Shown: one piece after another, positions 53,914 to 62,760 of the stretch
Numbering within the stretch: the first letter of the stretch is position 1
Layout of the letters: each line of letters starts with the position of its first letter
From: an uncultured Bacteroidota bacterium
GTDB lineage: Bacteria; Bacteroidota; Bacteroidia; UKL13-3
DNA: 64,000 nucleotides
Assembly (NCBI GenBank): GCA_903850915.1
Contig: CAINMV010000004.1
Coordinates: 1-64,000, forward strand
Direction of reading: 5' to 3'
Notes under the pieces: model-generated
The model's database searches: none
Seen by the model: the letters and a program-made list of their open reading frames with translations, nothing else
Told to the model about the DNA's origin: nothing
Made by a program: the position numbers and the translations under genes

Positions 53914-56238
53914 TTAATTCACAAAAGCAATTTTAGTTTGATAATGTTTCGTTCCATCTTTATTGGATGCAAAAACAAGGTATATGCCACTCGAGGCTCG
54001 ATGGCCACTAAAATCATTACCATCCCAAGTTGCTTCTCCTCCATTGGAAGTAGTTTCGTAAACTAAATTACCAGCCACATCTGTAATTTTTACGATACAG
54101 TCTGCTATTAGTCCCTTTATGGCAATCGTTCCCGTGTATCCCGGACGAACAGGATTTGGATATGCATAAACATCCCCAAACTCTTCACCACCAGCAACTG
54201 CATCGGTTTTATAAACGATTAAACCTTTATCGGTAGCAATATACAATTCACCTGTAGTTTGATGTATTTCTAAGTCGATGATGTTATTGCTAAAAAGCGG
54301 ACTATTTTCGATATTAAAATACTTTAATGCTTTAGAACCATCGGCATTAAAGAGCCAAAGTCCATTGCGTGTTCCTATCCATTTTCGATTCGCTCCATCC
54401 ACTTCTATGGCTGTCACATTTTCATATTGCAAAAGCGGAATTCCAATTGAACCTTCTCTGACGTAAGGAGTTCTGGCATCAGGAGCATCGAGGTCGAACA
54501 CACGACGTGGACTACCAATCACAGAAACTCCATTGCCTGTGCCAATCCAAACTTCTCCATCTTGGTCTACTGCTAAACATTGAACATCTTTACTTGCGAG
54601 TGCACCTTGCCCCTTTTGGTCGTTCAGCAAACGCACCTCATCATCGGAAGGATCATTAATATCATTTTCGTTAAATGCTAACAATCCATTGCCCTCATAA
54701 GTTCGAATCCACTTTGTACCATAATTATCAATTACCACCTTACCTGTAACATCACGTGTTCCTAGCAATCCATTGATTGAGAAGCTCCGCCAAGTGCCAT
54801 CGATAAGCCTACAATATAAAGGAGTACTGCTCGACAAAAAGTTAACAGCCCAAAGCTGATTCTTATTATCATAGGCCAAACCAGTAATTTTCACACCATC
54901 TACATTTGCCCCTTTTCTATACATGAAATTAGCGGGCGGCCCGGTACCCAAAACATTAGTCAAATCACCATTTATAAACTCCAACAAGCCCGAACCAAAT
55001 GTTCCAATATAGGTATGCGTTCCATCTTTACTCGTGGCTGAAACAGCACAATCACGAACGGTATCAAAGGCGTTTAAATTAACACTGGAATAATATTTAA
55101 CATTATAATTTTCAATACTATAAAACTTGGCGTTACTGTAACTTGGCTCTAGTCGTGGGCTATATTTACCTGCCATAACCCACATTTTATTATTGTTGTA
55201 ATCCAATGAAAAAGCATCATTGAACTTGGGCCCTGCAGGTAATATAAATTTTAAATCGCCAATGCCACTAACTGGTTTGCCAATGAGGCCATAGTCATCT
55301 TTAATAAACCAAATAAAGCCATTCAGTAAAATCGCCATAACAGGAAAACTCTCCGCTAAAGAATCTTTTTTTCCATTAACATCTTCAATTAAAAAACCAT
55401 TCTCATGCATTGTTAAAAGAGAATTATCAAAAATGTCGTAACCAAATAGCGTGTGTTTGTTTATACCGGAATAAGGCAACCAAATTCCATTACCTGAATA
55501 CACTTTAAAAACACTATCAATAACTGCATATATTTTATTATTAAAAGTAGTGATATTTCGAGTGGTTTCTTTTTTAATTGTATCCGTTACGATATTCCAG
55601 AAAATGTAGTTGCTAAGATTGGGGGCATTGAGGTTCGCCTCCATTACACCAAGATTTGTACTTGCATATATTTTATTATTGGCGATGGCAATACCTAAAA
55701 CATCCGGAACGACTCCTCCTGTTCCAATATTTAAATACGAATCTCTTACCTCCCGCTTCTGAATGTCATAAACTACAATACCGAAGCTAGTGCAGATATA
55801 GGCCATTTTTTGATAGAAATAAACATCATGAATCGTTTTAGTGCCAACTACATTATAACGAAATACATCTGAAACCTTAAACTTGGTGAAATCATCGATA
55901 TGTTCTAGGCTAGTTCCATTTTGATATAGAATATCGATATTGGTACTTTCATATCCGACAAAAAGCGCCTTCGATTCGGAATCGTATTTTACAACGGCTA
56001 CATTTAATTCTGATAGTCCTTGAATTGTATTTAAACGTTGTACCTCTGAGGTACTGGTATTCAATGAAAAAAGACCACTCGTGCCACCTACATAAATAAT
56101 ATTTCCGGCATGCGTAAGGCATTTGTTCGTGTTGTAAGAAAGGTATGAATTCCATGAACCTATAGCGATAGGTTGGGCGAAAATAAACTTCGCCAGAAAC
56201 AAAAAAAAGATACCAAACCAGAGTTTCTTAAAAGGCAT
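53914..56238 (-). CDS. porZ: Type IX secretion system protein PorZ
   Basis: 774 residues, nearly the length of P. gingivalis PorZ. After the signal peptide (ending FAQ, about 22) comes the PorZ N-terminal propeller pattern (IGSWNSYLSYNTNKCL, VGGTSGLFSL, IQGLSELNV), a second propeller with regulator-propeller style blades (LWAVNFLSS, TKWIRTYEGNGLLAF, VWIGTGNGVSVI, KWIGTRNGLWLF), and a C-terminal T9SS-type domain (YAYPNPVRPGYTGTIAIKG). PorZ is a surface part of the attachment complex that helps PorU join A-LPS to cargo after sorting-domain removal. It serves the T9SS cargo genes found in this window. Confidence 0.88.
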   Translation of the reverse strand: MPFKKLWFGIFFLFLAKFIFAQPIAIGSWNSYLSYNTNKCLTHAGNIIYVGGTSGLFSLNTSTSEVQRLNTIQGLSELNVAVVKYDSESKALFVGYESTNIDILYQNGTSLEHIDDFTKFKVSDVFRYNVVGTKTIHDVYFYQKMAYICTSFGIVVYDIQKREVRDSYLNIGTGGVVPDVLGIAIANNKIYASTNLGVMEANLNAPNLSNYIFWNIVTDTIKKETTRNITTFNNKIYAVIDSVFKVYSGNGIWLPYSGINKHTLFGYDIFDNSLLTMHENGFLIEDVNGKKDSLAESFPVMAILLNGFIWFIKDDYGLIGKPVSGIGDLKFILPAGPKFNDAFSLDYNNNKMWVMAGKYSPRLEPSYSNAKFYSIENYNVKYYSSVNLNAFDTVRDCAVSATSKDGTHTYIGTFGSGLLEFINGDLTNVLGTGPPANFMYRKGANVDGVKITGLAYDNKNQLWAVNFLSSSTPLYCRLIDGTWRSFSINGLLGTRDVTGKVVIDNYGTKWIRTYEGNGLLAFNENDINDPSDDEVRLLNDQKGQGALASKDVQCLAVDQDGEVWIGTGNGVSVIGSPRRVFDLDAPDARTPYVREGSIGIPLLQYENVTAIEVDGANRKWIGTRNGLWLFNADGSKALKYFNIENSPLFSNNIIDLEIHQTTGELYIATDKGLIVYKTDAVAGGEEFGDVYAYPNPVRPGYTGTIAIKGLIADCIVKITDVAGNLVYETTSNGGEATWDGNDFSGHRASSGIYLVFASNKDGTKHYQTKIAFVN

Positions 56239-56379
56239 AATGGCTCAAAGATAAAATTAGTGCGCTAAAGTTGGAAATGAAATTAATTTCTGTTTTTAAA
56301 CAACACCTTCTGTATTGTCTATTAAGCCGACAACTACCAATATTTTATTACCTTCGTGCTTTTAATTTTTAAATTGACC

Positions 56380-58713
56380 ATGTGGACTAAATTTGCTGAT
56401 TGGGTATTACGCTATCGAATATGGGTCATTGCATTTGTATTGGTAATTACAGGAGTGCTTTCCTTCTTTGCTAAGGATATTGAGCTCTCCTATGATTTTA
56501 AAAAGTTAATTCCGGCTTCTGATCCAGACAACGTCTATTACGAAAACTTCAAAAAGAACTTTGGCGAAGATGGAAGTGTAATGGTTATTGGAATAAGCGC
56601 CGACAACCTCTTCGAAGAAAAATTGTTTACCAATTGGTGTAAACTTACCGATGATATTTCCGCTATAGATGGCGTAAAACGCGTTCTCTCCTTTAAGACA
56701 ATGGTTAATATTGTTAAAGACACCAACACACAACAATTTACACTCGACACCCTATACAAAAAAAGACCTGAAAACCAGCAAGAAGTAAATTCCTTACGCG
56801 ACGAAATATTAAATCTACCGTTTTACAAGCAACTCGTTTATAGCAAAGATGCAAAAGCTACTTTGATGGCGATTACATTAGATACTTTTAAGCTTAATCG
56901 AATAGATCGGATTTCTTTAGTAACAGATATTCAAAATTTAGCAACCGAGTTTGGCAAGAACAACAATATAGAAATTCACTCTTCGGGATTGCCTCTTATA
57001 CGAACCATGTACATGACCCGTATAAGTAAGGAGGTAAGCCGTTTTATAATCTTAGGATTTATTGTAACTGCTTTAATTCTACTTCTTTTCTTTCGTTCCT
57101 TTTCATCGGTTGTTATACCTATTCTTCTTGTCGCCATTGGGGGTATTTGGTCGGTTGCATTTATCGTGCTCGCTGGATATAAAATTACCGTACTTACTGG
57201 ACTTATTCCAAGTATCATTATTGTCATTGGGGTACCAAATAGTATTTATTTTTTAAATAAATACCATTATGAATTTAGAAAAACAGGAGATAAGTCTAAC
57301 TCTTTAAAGAGCATTATTTCTAAAGTTGGCATAGCTTCTTTATTGGCAAACTCCACAACAGCGATTGGGTTTGGTGTTTTCTATTTTTCCGGCACCCAAA
57401 TGTTGAAGGAGTTTGGTATTGTGGCCTCAATTAGTATCATGTGTATGTACCTAATTTCTTTAGTGATGGTGCCTTGTATCTTTAGTTTTTTAGCACCGCC
57501 AAGTACACGTCAAACCAAACATCTAGAAAATAAATTCTTAGAGAAGATAGTGGACTTTCTTACTAGAATGGTATTTCAACACCGCGTTAAAATATATATA
57601 GTTACCGCATTAATTCTAACCATTTCTTTTCTGGGTTTCTTTAAATTACGTTCTGAGGGATTCATTGTAGACGACTTGCCACAACAAGATAAAATCATCG
57701 CTGATTTAAATTTCTTTGAACAGAAGTTTGGTGGTGTTATGCCATATGAGATATTAATTGACACAAAAAAAAGAAAAGGAATACGAAAGTTAGAAACCCT
57801 TTACAAAATAGATACGGCGCAACAGATTTTAAGCAGTTATCCAGAATTTGCGAAACCAATAAGTGTAATTGAATTATTGAAATTCAGCAAACAAGCCTTC
57901 TACTTGGGTGATAGCACCATGTATTCACTTCCCGATGAGTCAGAAATTGCTTTTATGTCGGAGGCCATTGGAAAACATGGAGCCGGTAATAATTTACTTC
58001 GAGCCATGGTGGATAGTAACCAACAAATAATTAGAATTTCGGCACAAATGGCCGACGTGGGCTCTACGAAAATTTATACGATAACTAATGACCTTCAGCA
58101 CAAGCTAGATTCAATTTTTCCGAAAGACCGATATAATGTAAATATCACTGGCACCAGCTATATATTTTTAAAGGGTAATAAATATATGGAGAGTAGTCTT
58201 ATCGAAAGTTTAATTCTAGCGTTTATACTTATTACCTTTATAATGATTTATCTCTTTAGGACTTGGCAAATGGTAATTATATCTATAATTCCGAATGTGA
58301 TTCCTTTAATAATCACAATTGGATTAATGGGTTATGCTGATATTCGTTTGAAGCCATCTACAATATTAATCTTTAGCATTGCATATGGTTTGAGTAGCGA
58401 TTTCACCATCTATTTTTTAAATCGATATCGCCACGAATATAAACTCCGTAAAAATTCGATTTCAGTAATCATAAAAAACACCATGCATGAAACCGGTGTA
58501 AGTATGTTGTATACCGCCATCGTACTCTTCTTTGGCTTTATTATCTATACAGCATCATCATTTGGAGGTACCGTAAGTATGGGTATTCTAATTTCATTTA
58601 CACTTATTATCGCGGTTATTTCGAACTTGCTTTTTTTACCTAGCTTACTGCTTTGGCTCGAAAAATCAATGAACAAAAAAATTGTGTCACAGGGCGTCGA
58701 CATTGAGGAATAA
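56380..58713 (+). CDS. MMPL/HAE3 family RND-like exporter
   Basis: 777 residues from the ATG at 56380; an upstream in-frame ATG at 56356 is less likely. The layout is TM1 (about 15-33), a periplasmic loop starting LSYDFKKLIPASDPDN, six helices (about 200-370), a second TM1-like helix, a second loop and a final six helices. The first half carries ITVLTGLIPSIIIVIGVPNSIYFLN and the second SIAYGLSSDFTIYFLNRYRHE (first part), the TM4-equivalents with proton-relay Asp in the second copy. HAE3/MMPL proteins move lipids or hopanoids outward. No partner genes are adjacent. It diverges from porZ. Confidence 0.88.
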   Translation: MWTKFADWVLRYRIWVIAFVLVITGVLSFFAKDIELSYDFKKLIPASDPDNVYYENFKKNFGEDGSVMVIGISADNLFEEKLFTNWCKLTDDISAIDGVKRVLSFKTMVNIVKDTNTQQFTLDTLYKKRPENQQEVNSLRDEILNLPFYKQLVYSKDAKATLMAITLDTFKLNRIDRISLVTDIQNLATEFGKNNNIEIHSSGLPLIRTMYMTRISKEVSRFIILGFIVTALILLLFFRSFSSVVIPILLVAIGGIWSVAFIVLAGYKITVLTGLIPSIIIVIGVPNSIYFLNKYHYEFRKTGDKSNSLKSIISKVGIASLLANSTTAIGFGVFYFSGTQMLKEFGIVASISIMCMYLISLVMVPCIFSFLAPPSTRQTKHLENKFLEKIVDFLTRMVFQHRVKIYIVTALILTISFLGFFKLRSEGFIVDDLPQQDKIIADLNFFEQKFGGVMPYEILIDTKKRKGIRKLETLYKIDTAQQILSSYPEFAKPISVIELLKFSKQAFYLGDSTMYSLPDESEIAFMSEAIGKHGAGNNLLRAMVDSNQQIIRISAQMADVGSTKIYTITNDLQHKLDSIFPKDRYNVNITGTSYIFLKGNKYMESSLIESLILAFILITFIMIYLFRTWQMVIISIIPNVIPLIITIGLMGYADIRLKPSTILIFSIAYGLSSDFTIYFLNRYRHEYKLRKNSISVIIKNTMHETGVSMLYTAIVLFFGFIIYTASSFGGTVSMGILISFTLIIAVISNLLFLPSLLLWLEKSMNKKIVSQGVDIEE

Positions 58714-58964
58714 AACTCGAATTCGATAATACCTCTTTTGTGAGATTTGTAAAATTTTATTTACATTCAAGGTTACTGCTTCGTTTATAAAACGCTAATT
58801 ATTGGGGTGTTTCTTCTATGCATGATTAAAATCATAAAACACCATTCCAAATAAATTTACCTTCGTTGAAATAGCCTTTCTAAAAACATTATATCTATTT
58901 ACCATTATCAAAAGGATGAATTGACACTAATGAAAGTCGAACACGACAATCTAAATTAAATAAA

Positions 58965-59681
58965 ATGATTAAAATTAAACCTGTTTATTTATTTTTATTT
59001 ATCGGCTTAACACTATTGATTAAGTCTAGTATAATACAATCTCAAATAATCTTTCCGAATGGAAAGCTCAAAAAAATAAACACGTCACTCGATATTATTT
59101 ATGAAGAAACAAAAATTCCATTTGTTTACCACTATGGCATTGTAACCAATTTATCGTGGAGACTTTTATTTGATACCATTCCTAAAGATTGGTTTGTAAT
59201 GGCCTGTATGAATGGAACTTGCCTTGGTGGGGTGCCACTAAGCGGAAATTTCGAGAATTTAACTGAACTCCCAGACAGCATTGGGTTTTTAAAATATCAT
59301 TTCGATTTTAAAAATGTTATGGGTAAAGCCATAATTAAATTCATTATTTATAATCCGTTACTTTTTAATGATGCTGGTGATACCGCCACCTTCGACGTCA
59401 CCTATCATAGTAATAATGCAGTTGAAAACTCAAATATGAAATCAGCATTTACAGCCTTTCCTAACCCATCTTACGGCAGCTGGACTATATACAACTACAA
59501 ACCATTTCTAACCTTATCCGCCAAACTATACGACATTTCTGGTCATCCAATAGCAACAGATATTCCGTATCTCACAAATCAAAGTTTAACTATTGATAAC
59601 CATTATTTATCGCCAGGCATTTATTTTCTCGAATTTAAAAATGACTGTTATTCAGAAGTAATACGACTCGTGAAAAACTGA
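58965..59681 (+). CDS. Small T9SS-secreted protein
   Basis: 238 residues. N-terminal hydrophobic signal (about 7-26). The mature part (about 32-148) has a two-Cys loop, ACMNGTCLGGV, after a PKDWFVM motif, and TFDVTYHSNN, the pattern of a small beta-sandwich domain found in many uncharacterised secreted Bacteroidota proteins. The C-terminal 75 residues (AFPNPSYGSWTIYNY to the end) are a T9SS type A sorting domain. The function is unknown. The 251-nt gap before it holds no gene or recognised terminator. Confidence 0.72.
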   Translation: MIKIKPVYLFLFIGLTLLIKSSIIQSQIIFPNGKLKKINTSLDIIYEETKIPFVYHYGIVTNLSWRLLFDTIPKDWFVMACMNGTCLGGVPLSGNFENLTELPDSIGFLKYHFDFKNVMGKAIIKFIIYNPLLFNDAGDTATFDVTYHSNNAVENSNMKSAFTAFPNPSYGSWTIYNYKPFLTLSAKLYDISGHPIATDIPYLTNQSLTIDNHYLSPGIYFLEFKNDCYSEVIRLVKN

Positions 59682-59765
59682 AATGACCGATTGCTTTAAA
59701 TTAATAAAGCATTTAAGATTCCTCAGAATTAAGAAATTTGTATTTTCACAAAAACATTTTTACAT

Positions 59766-59972
59766 ATGAGATTTTTTCTTGCCCTGACATTAATGCTCGC
59801 CTTCAATGCCTGCAATAATTCGAACACCAACATTATTAAGCCAATTCCTGAAGCAGCCAAAACAGATAGTATACCTTCAAAAACGGAGTATTATTGTCCA
59901 ATGCATCCATCAATTATTTCCGATAAGCCAGCACAGTGCAGCGAATGTGGCATGGACCTCGAGAAGAAATAA
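59766..59972 (+). CDS. Small protein with heavy-metal-binding (HMBD) domain
   Basis: 68 residues. The signal (MRFFLALTLMLAFNAC) could be a lipoprotein signal, although the residues before the Cys (FNAC) are not a canonical lipobox. The C-terminal half YYCPMHPSIISDKPAQCSEC followed by GMDLEKK is the heavy-metal-binding HMBD motif (YxCPMHP, CxxCGM), found in CusB-type adaptors and copper ATPases. It probably binds copper or another soft metal in the periplasm. It sits 5' of the second metal-efflux locus, separated from it by a DHFR-like gene. Confidence 0.82.
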   Translation: MRFFLALTLMLAFNACNNSNTNIIKPIPEAAKTDSIPSKTEYYCPMHPSIISDKPAQCSECGMDLEKK

Positions 59973-60010
59973 GTCAAAAAGAATATGACACCAATCCTTG
60001 TATTATAGTT

Positions 60011-60541
60011 ATGCACGAAAGAAAAGTAATACTTTATATCGCAATGAGTTTGGATGGCTACATTGCAGGTCCGAGCGGTGAAATAGAGTTCCTTTCCTCC
60101 ATGGATAAGGCAGGCGAGGATTATGGCTATGCTAATTTTTTAAAAGAAATAGACACCATTATTATTGGACGAAAAACTTTTGATAAGTTGAAAGAGATGG
60201 GATACCAATATCCGCATACGGATAAAAAAGTATATATAATTACACATACGACAAAACCAGATATCGGAACCTTTGAATATTACACTGGAAACTTAACCAC
60301 ACTGATTTCCAAAATAAAAAACCTACCCGGTAAACATATTTATTGTGATGGTGGAGCCGATTTAGCAACAGCTTTATTGCAAGAAAATTTAATTGATGAA
60401 ATCCTGATATCGATAATTCCTATGGTTTTGGGCGAAGGCATAAGACTCTTTAAATCTGGCATTCCAAGTCAGAGACTCAAGCTACTCGAAACGAAATATT
60501 TTGAAAAAGGTTTGGTTCGGTTGCATTATTGCAAGGAATAA
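60011..60541 (+). CDS. Dihydrofolate reductase family protein (RibD-like)
   Basis: 176 residues from the ATG at 60011 (MHERKVILYIAMSLDGYIAG); the longer frame from 59936 overlaps the HMBD gene and is rejected. Motifs of the YyaP/YwjB DHFR-like group: SLDGYIAGPSGEIEFL, DTIIIGRKTFDKLKEMG, HIYCDGGADLATALLQENL and LISIIPMVLGEGIRLF. The fold binds NADPH; true folate reduction has not been shown for this group. It lies between metal-related genes without evident link. Confidence 0.87.
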   Translation: MHERKVILYIAMSLDGYIAGPSGEIEFLSSMDKAGEDYGYANFLKEIDTIIIGRKTFDKLKEMGYQYPHTDKKVYIITHTTKPDIGTFEYYTGNLTTLISKIKNLPGKHIYCDGGADLATALLQENLIDEILISIIPMVLGEGIRLFKSGIPSQRLKLLETKYFEKGLVRLHYCKE

Positions 60542-60607
60542 GGATGAACTAATCTTCAGCCTTTGTCTTCAATAAATGCAATTTTTGTCTGATTTTAATC
60601 AATTTTA

Positions 60608-60636
60608 TTGCAATTCATAAAATAGTACTACCTTGC
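60608..60636 (+). promoter_or_regulatory. Putative promoter of the second metal-efflux locus
   Basis: TTG at 60608-60610, an 18-nt spacer and TACCTTGC at 60629-60636 (one mismatch from TAnnTTTG). The -7 box ends 7 nt before the TTG start at 60644, so the mRNA would be leaderless or nearly so. Confidence 0.5.
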
Positions 60637-60643
60637 CACTGAT

Positions 60644-61030
60644 TTGAAAAAGAGTTTTGCCATAGCGTTATCATTTTTAATTCTGCTTTCTTCAAGTGGG
60701 TTTTCTTTTTCTGTTGACTACTGTAACAAAAAAAAGAAGATTAGTTTGACCGCTGTAGGAAGTAACACTAATTGCTGTTGTAAGAAGAAAAATGCGATGA
60801 AGGACTGTTGTAAAAACACAACAGTTACTTTAAAGAAAATCAAAGATAATTATACGCCTTCCTCTTTTACTAAAATAGCTCCAAAAGTTTTTGCTTCCCT
60901 TGGATATCAACCAACAACTATTTTTTCTTTACGTAAAAGCTATTTTCAAATCCAGAACATCAGAAATGCAAAGGCACCGCCTGATTTGTCGGTATCCTTA
61001 AACATTCTTTACCGCAGCCTTCTAGTCTGA
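60644..61030 (+). CDS. Small exported Cys/Lys-rich metal-locus leader protein
   Basis: 128 residues from a TTG (MKKSFAIALSFLILLSSSGF signal peptide). The mature start VDYCNKKKK, then a CCCKKK and DCCK cluster (five Cys within about 12 residues), fits the Bacteroidota HYC-type family that accompanies copper and heavy-metal efflux genes; the usual HYC is DYC here. The Cys cluster may bind Cu(I) or similar ions. The remainder has no known domain. It is separated from the HMA protein gene by a terminator and the 19-nt motif shared with the first metal locus. Confidence 0.7.
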   Translation: MKKSFAIALSFLILLSSSGFSFSVDYCNKKKKISLTAVGSNTNCCCKKKNAMKDCCKNTTVTLKKIKDNYTPSSFTKIAPKVFASLGYQPTTIFSLRKSYFQIQNIRNAKAPPDLSVSLNILYRSLLV

Positions 61031-61054
61031 AAAATTTCTTTTTTATTGTTGCCT

Positions 61055-61073
61055 CATTCCTATGGGGTTATAT
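61055..61073 (+). promoter_or_regulatory. Shared 19-nt motif, copy B
   Basis: CATTCCTATGGGGTTATAT lies 25 nt after the leader gene stop. It matches copy A (21805-21823) at 16 of 19 positions and is directly upstream of an intrinsic terminator hairpin. The function is unknown. Confidence 0.45.
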
Positions 61074-61077
61074 TTTT

Positions 61078-61116
61078 ATTTGCCTACTTCAAGGCAAATT
61101 CATTTTTATTTTTTAA
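61078..61116 (+). terminator. Intrinsic terminator between the leader gene and the HMA/CusA genes
   Basis: ATTTGCCT (61078-61085), a 6-nt loop and AGGCAAAT (61092-61099) form a perfect 8-bp stem followed by a T-rich run (TCATTTTTATTTTTTAA). It precedes the HMA gene start by 18 nt, so it could attenuate downstream expression. Confidence 0.75.
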
Positions 61117-61133
61117 TTATTTAATTATAGTAT

Positions 61134-61478
61134 ATGAAAAAGTTCACTTTAATAGTATTCGGTGTATTTGCCTTATACATCTGTACTTCAGCACAAACAG
61201 CATCTAAAAAAACCGAAAAGGTAAAAATTTATGGAAATTGTGATATGTGTAAAACAACGATTGAAGGAGCCTTAAAAAAGAAAGATGGTGTAATAACACG
61301 CAATTGGGATACGGAAACAAAAATTCTAACTGTTACGTATGAACCTTCTAAGGTAAACTTAAAACAGATACTGCAAAAAATAGCCGATGTAGGCTATGAC
61401 TCAGATACTGTAAAAGCCTCTACGGAAATATATAATAAACTTCCGAAATGCTGCAGGTACGATAGACCAAAAAAATAA
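61134..61478 (+). CDS. Secreted heavy-metal-associated (HMA) domain protein
   Basis: 114 residues with a signal peptide (MKKFTLIVFGVFALYICTSAQ). An HMA (Atx1-like) domain spans about 27-90 with the metal motif GNCDMCKTTIE (CxxC) and the second-half strand VTYEPSKVNLKQILQKIADV with GYDSD. A CC pair near the end (LPKCCRY) may add ligands. It is a likely periplasmic Cu(I)/Ag(I) or related metal carrier feeding the CusA-type pump, whose gene begins 8 nt downstream. Confidence 0.88.
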   Translation: MKKFTLIVFGVFALYICTSAQTASKKTEKVKIYGNCDMCKTTIEGALKKKDGVITRNWDTETKILTVTYEPSKVNLKQILQKIADVGYDSDTVKASTEIYNKLPKCCRYDRPKK

Positions 61479-61486
61479 CCATTGTT

Positions 61487-62758
61487 ATGGTAAAAAAGCT
61501 TATTTCGTTTTCGCTGCACAACCGTTGGCTTGTGTTGCTTTTTGGCATTGCCCTACTCCTCTGGGGAGTTTATTCTGTAGAAAAGAATCCGGTTGATGCG
61601 ATACCAGATCTTTCAGAAAACCAAGTTATTGTTTTCACAGAATGGGAAGGTCGTAGCCCTCAGATTATAGAGGATCAAATAACCTACCCGCTAGTTTCGA
61701 ATCTACAAAGTATTCCGAAAATAAAAAATGTTCGTGGTTCTTCGATGTTTGGAATGAGTTTCGTGTATGTTGTTTTCGACGACAACGTAGATATATACTG
61801 GGCGCGAACAAGAGTACTAGAGAAATTAAACTATGCGCAGCGACTCTTACCGGAAAATGTAACACCAGCATTAGGGCCTGATGGCACTGGGGTGGGGCAT
61901 ATTTATTGGTACACATTGGATGCACCCAATTATAATTTAGGAGAACTGAGAGCTTTGCAAGATTGGTATATTAAATATGGATTACAAACAGTAAAAGGAG
62001 TGGCAGAAATTGCATCCTTTGGTGGCTTCCAAAAGCAATATCAGATAAATATTGATCCTCATAAACTTAATTATTACAATGTAACTATGATGGATGTTTT
62101 GAAAGCCGTTAAAAGTAATAATAATGATGTAGGAGGACGTAAATTTGAAATGAGTGGTATGGGATATATAGTGCGAGGATTGGGATATATTGAAAACATA
62201 AAAGATATAGAAAGTATCCCAGTTGGAAAAGATGGCTCCACCTCCATTACCATTCAAGACGTGGCTACGGTGCAAATGGGCGGAGATTTGCGGTTAGGCA
62301 TATTTGATGAAAATGGAGAAGGTGAAGTAGTTGGTGGTATTGTGGTAATGCGTTATGGCGAAAACGCCGATGCTGTTATACAAGATGTGAAATCGAAAAT
62401 AGTAGACATTGAAAAGGGACTTCCTGTAGGCGTTAAAATAAAAACCGCTTACGATAGAAGCACCTTAATTGCAGCAGCAATAAAATCAGTGAAAGGCACG
62501 CTGTATGAGGAAATACTTGTAGTATGCTTAATCGTGATTATTTTTCTATTCCATTGGAGGAGCGCTTTCATTATCATTATTCAAATTCCAATATCCATTG
62601 CAGCCGCATTTATTTTACTCAACACGTTTGGCATTTCATCAAACATCATGTCGATTACCGGAATAGCATTGGCAATTGGCGTTATCGTTGATGATGGTAT
62701 TGTAATGGTTGAAAATTCCTATCGACACTTAGCAGAGTTTCAAAATAAAAAAGCTTAG
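61487..62758 (+). pseudogene. CusA-type heavy-metal RND permease, N-terminal part (frame-disrupted)
   Basis: 423 codons: TM1, the first periplasmic loop (DAIPDLSENQVIVFTEWEGR, DIYWARTRVLEKL, LGPDGTGVGHIYWYTL) and TM2-TM4. TM4 reads AIGVIVDDGIVMVEN, close to the CusA (Cu/Ag) pattern. The frame ends with a stop right after YRHLAEFQNKKA, between TM4 and TM5, where other CusA proteins continue. The rest of the protein is encoded from 62749/62761 in another frame. One extra A in the A6 run at 62747-62752 would restore a single frame. It is unclear whether this is a real lesion, a sequence error or a working split gene. Confidence 0.75.
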
Positions 62759-62760
62759 TT

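Noticed and set aside
62746-62758. Programmed -1 ribosomal frameshift joining the two cusA frames
   Set aside because: The A run is preceded by T in the wrong register for an X-XXY-YYZ heptamer, so re-pairing in the P site would be poor; no clear downstream pseudoknot seen. An indel or coupled reinitiation is simpler.
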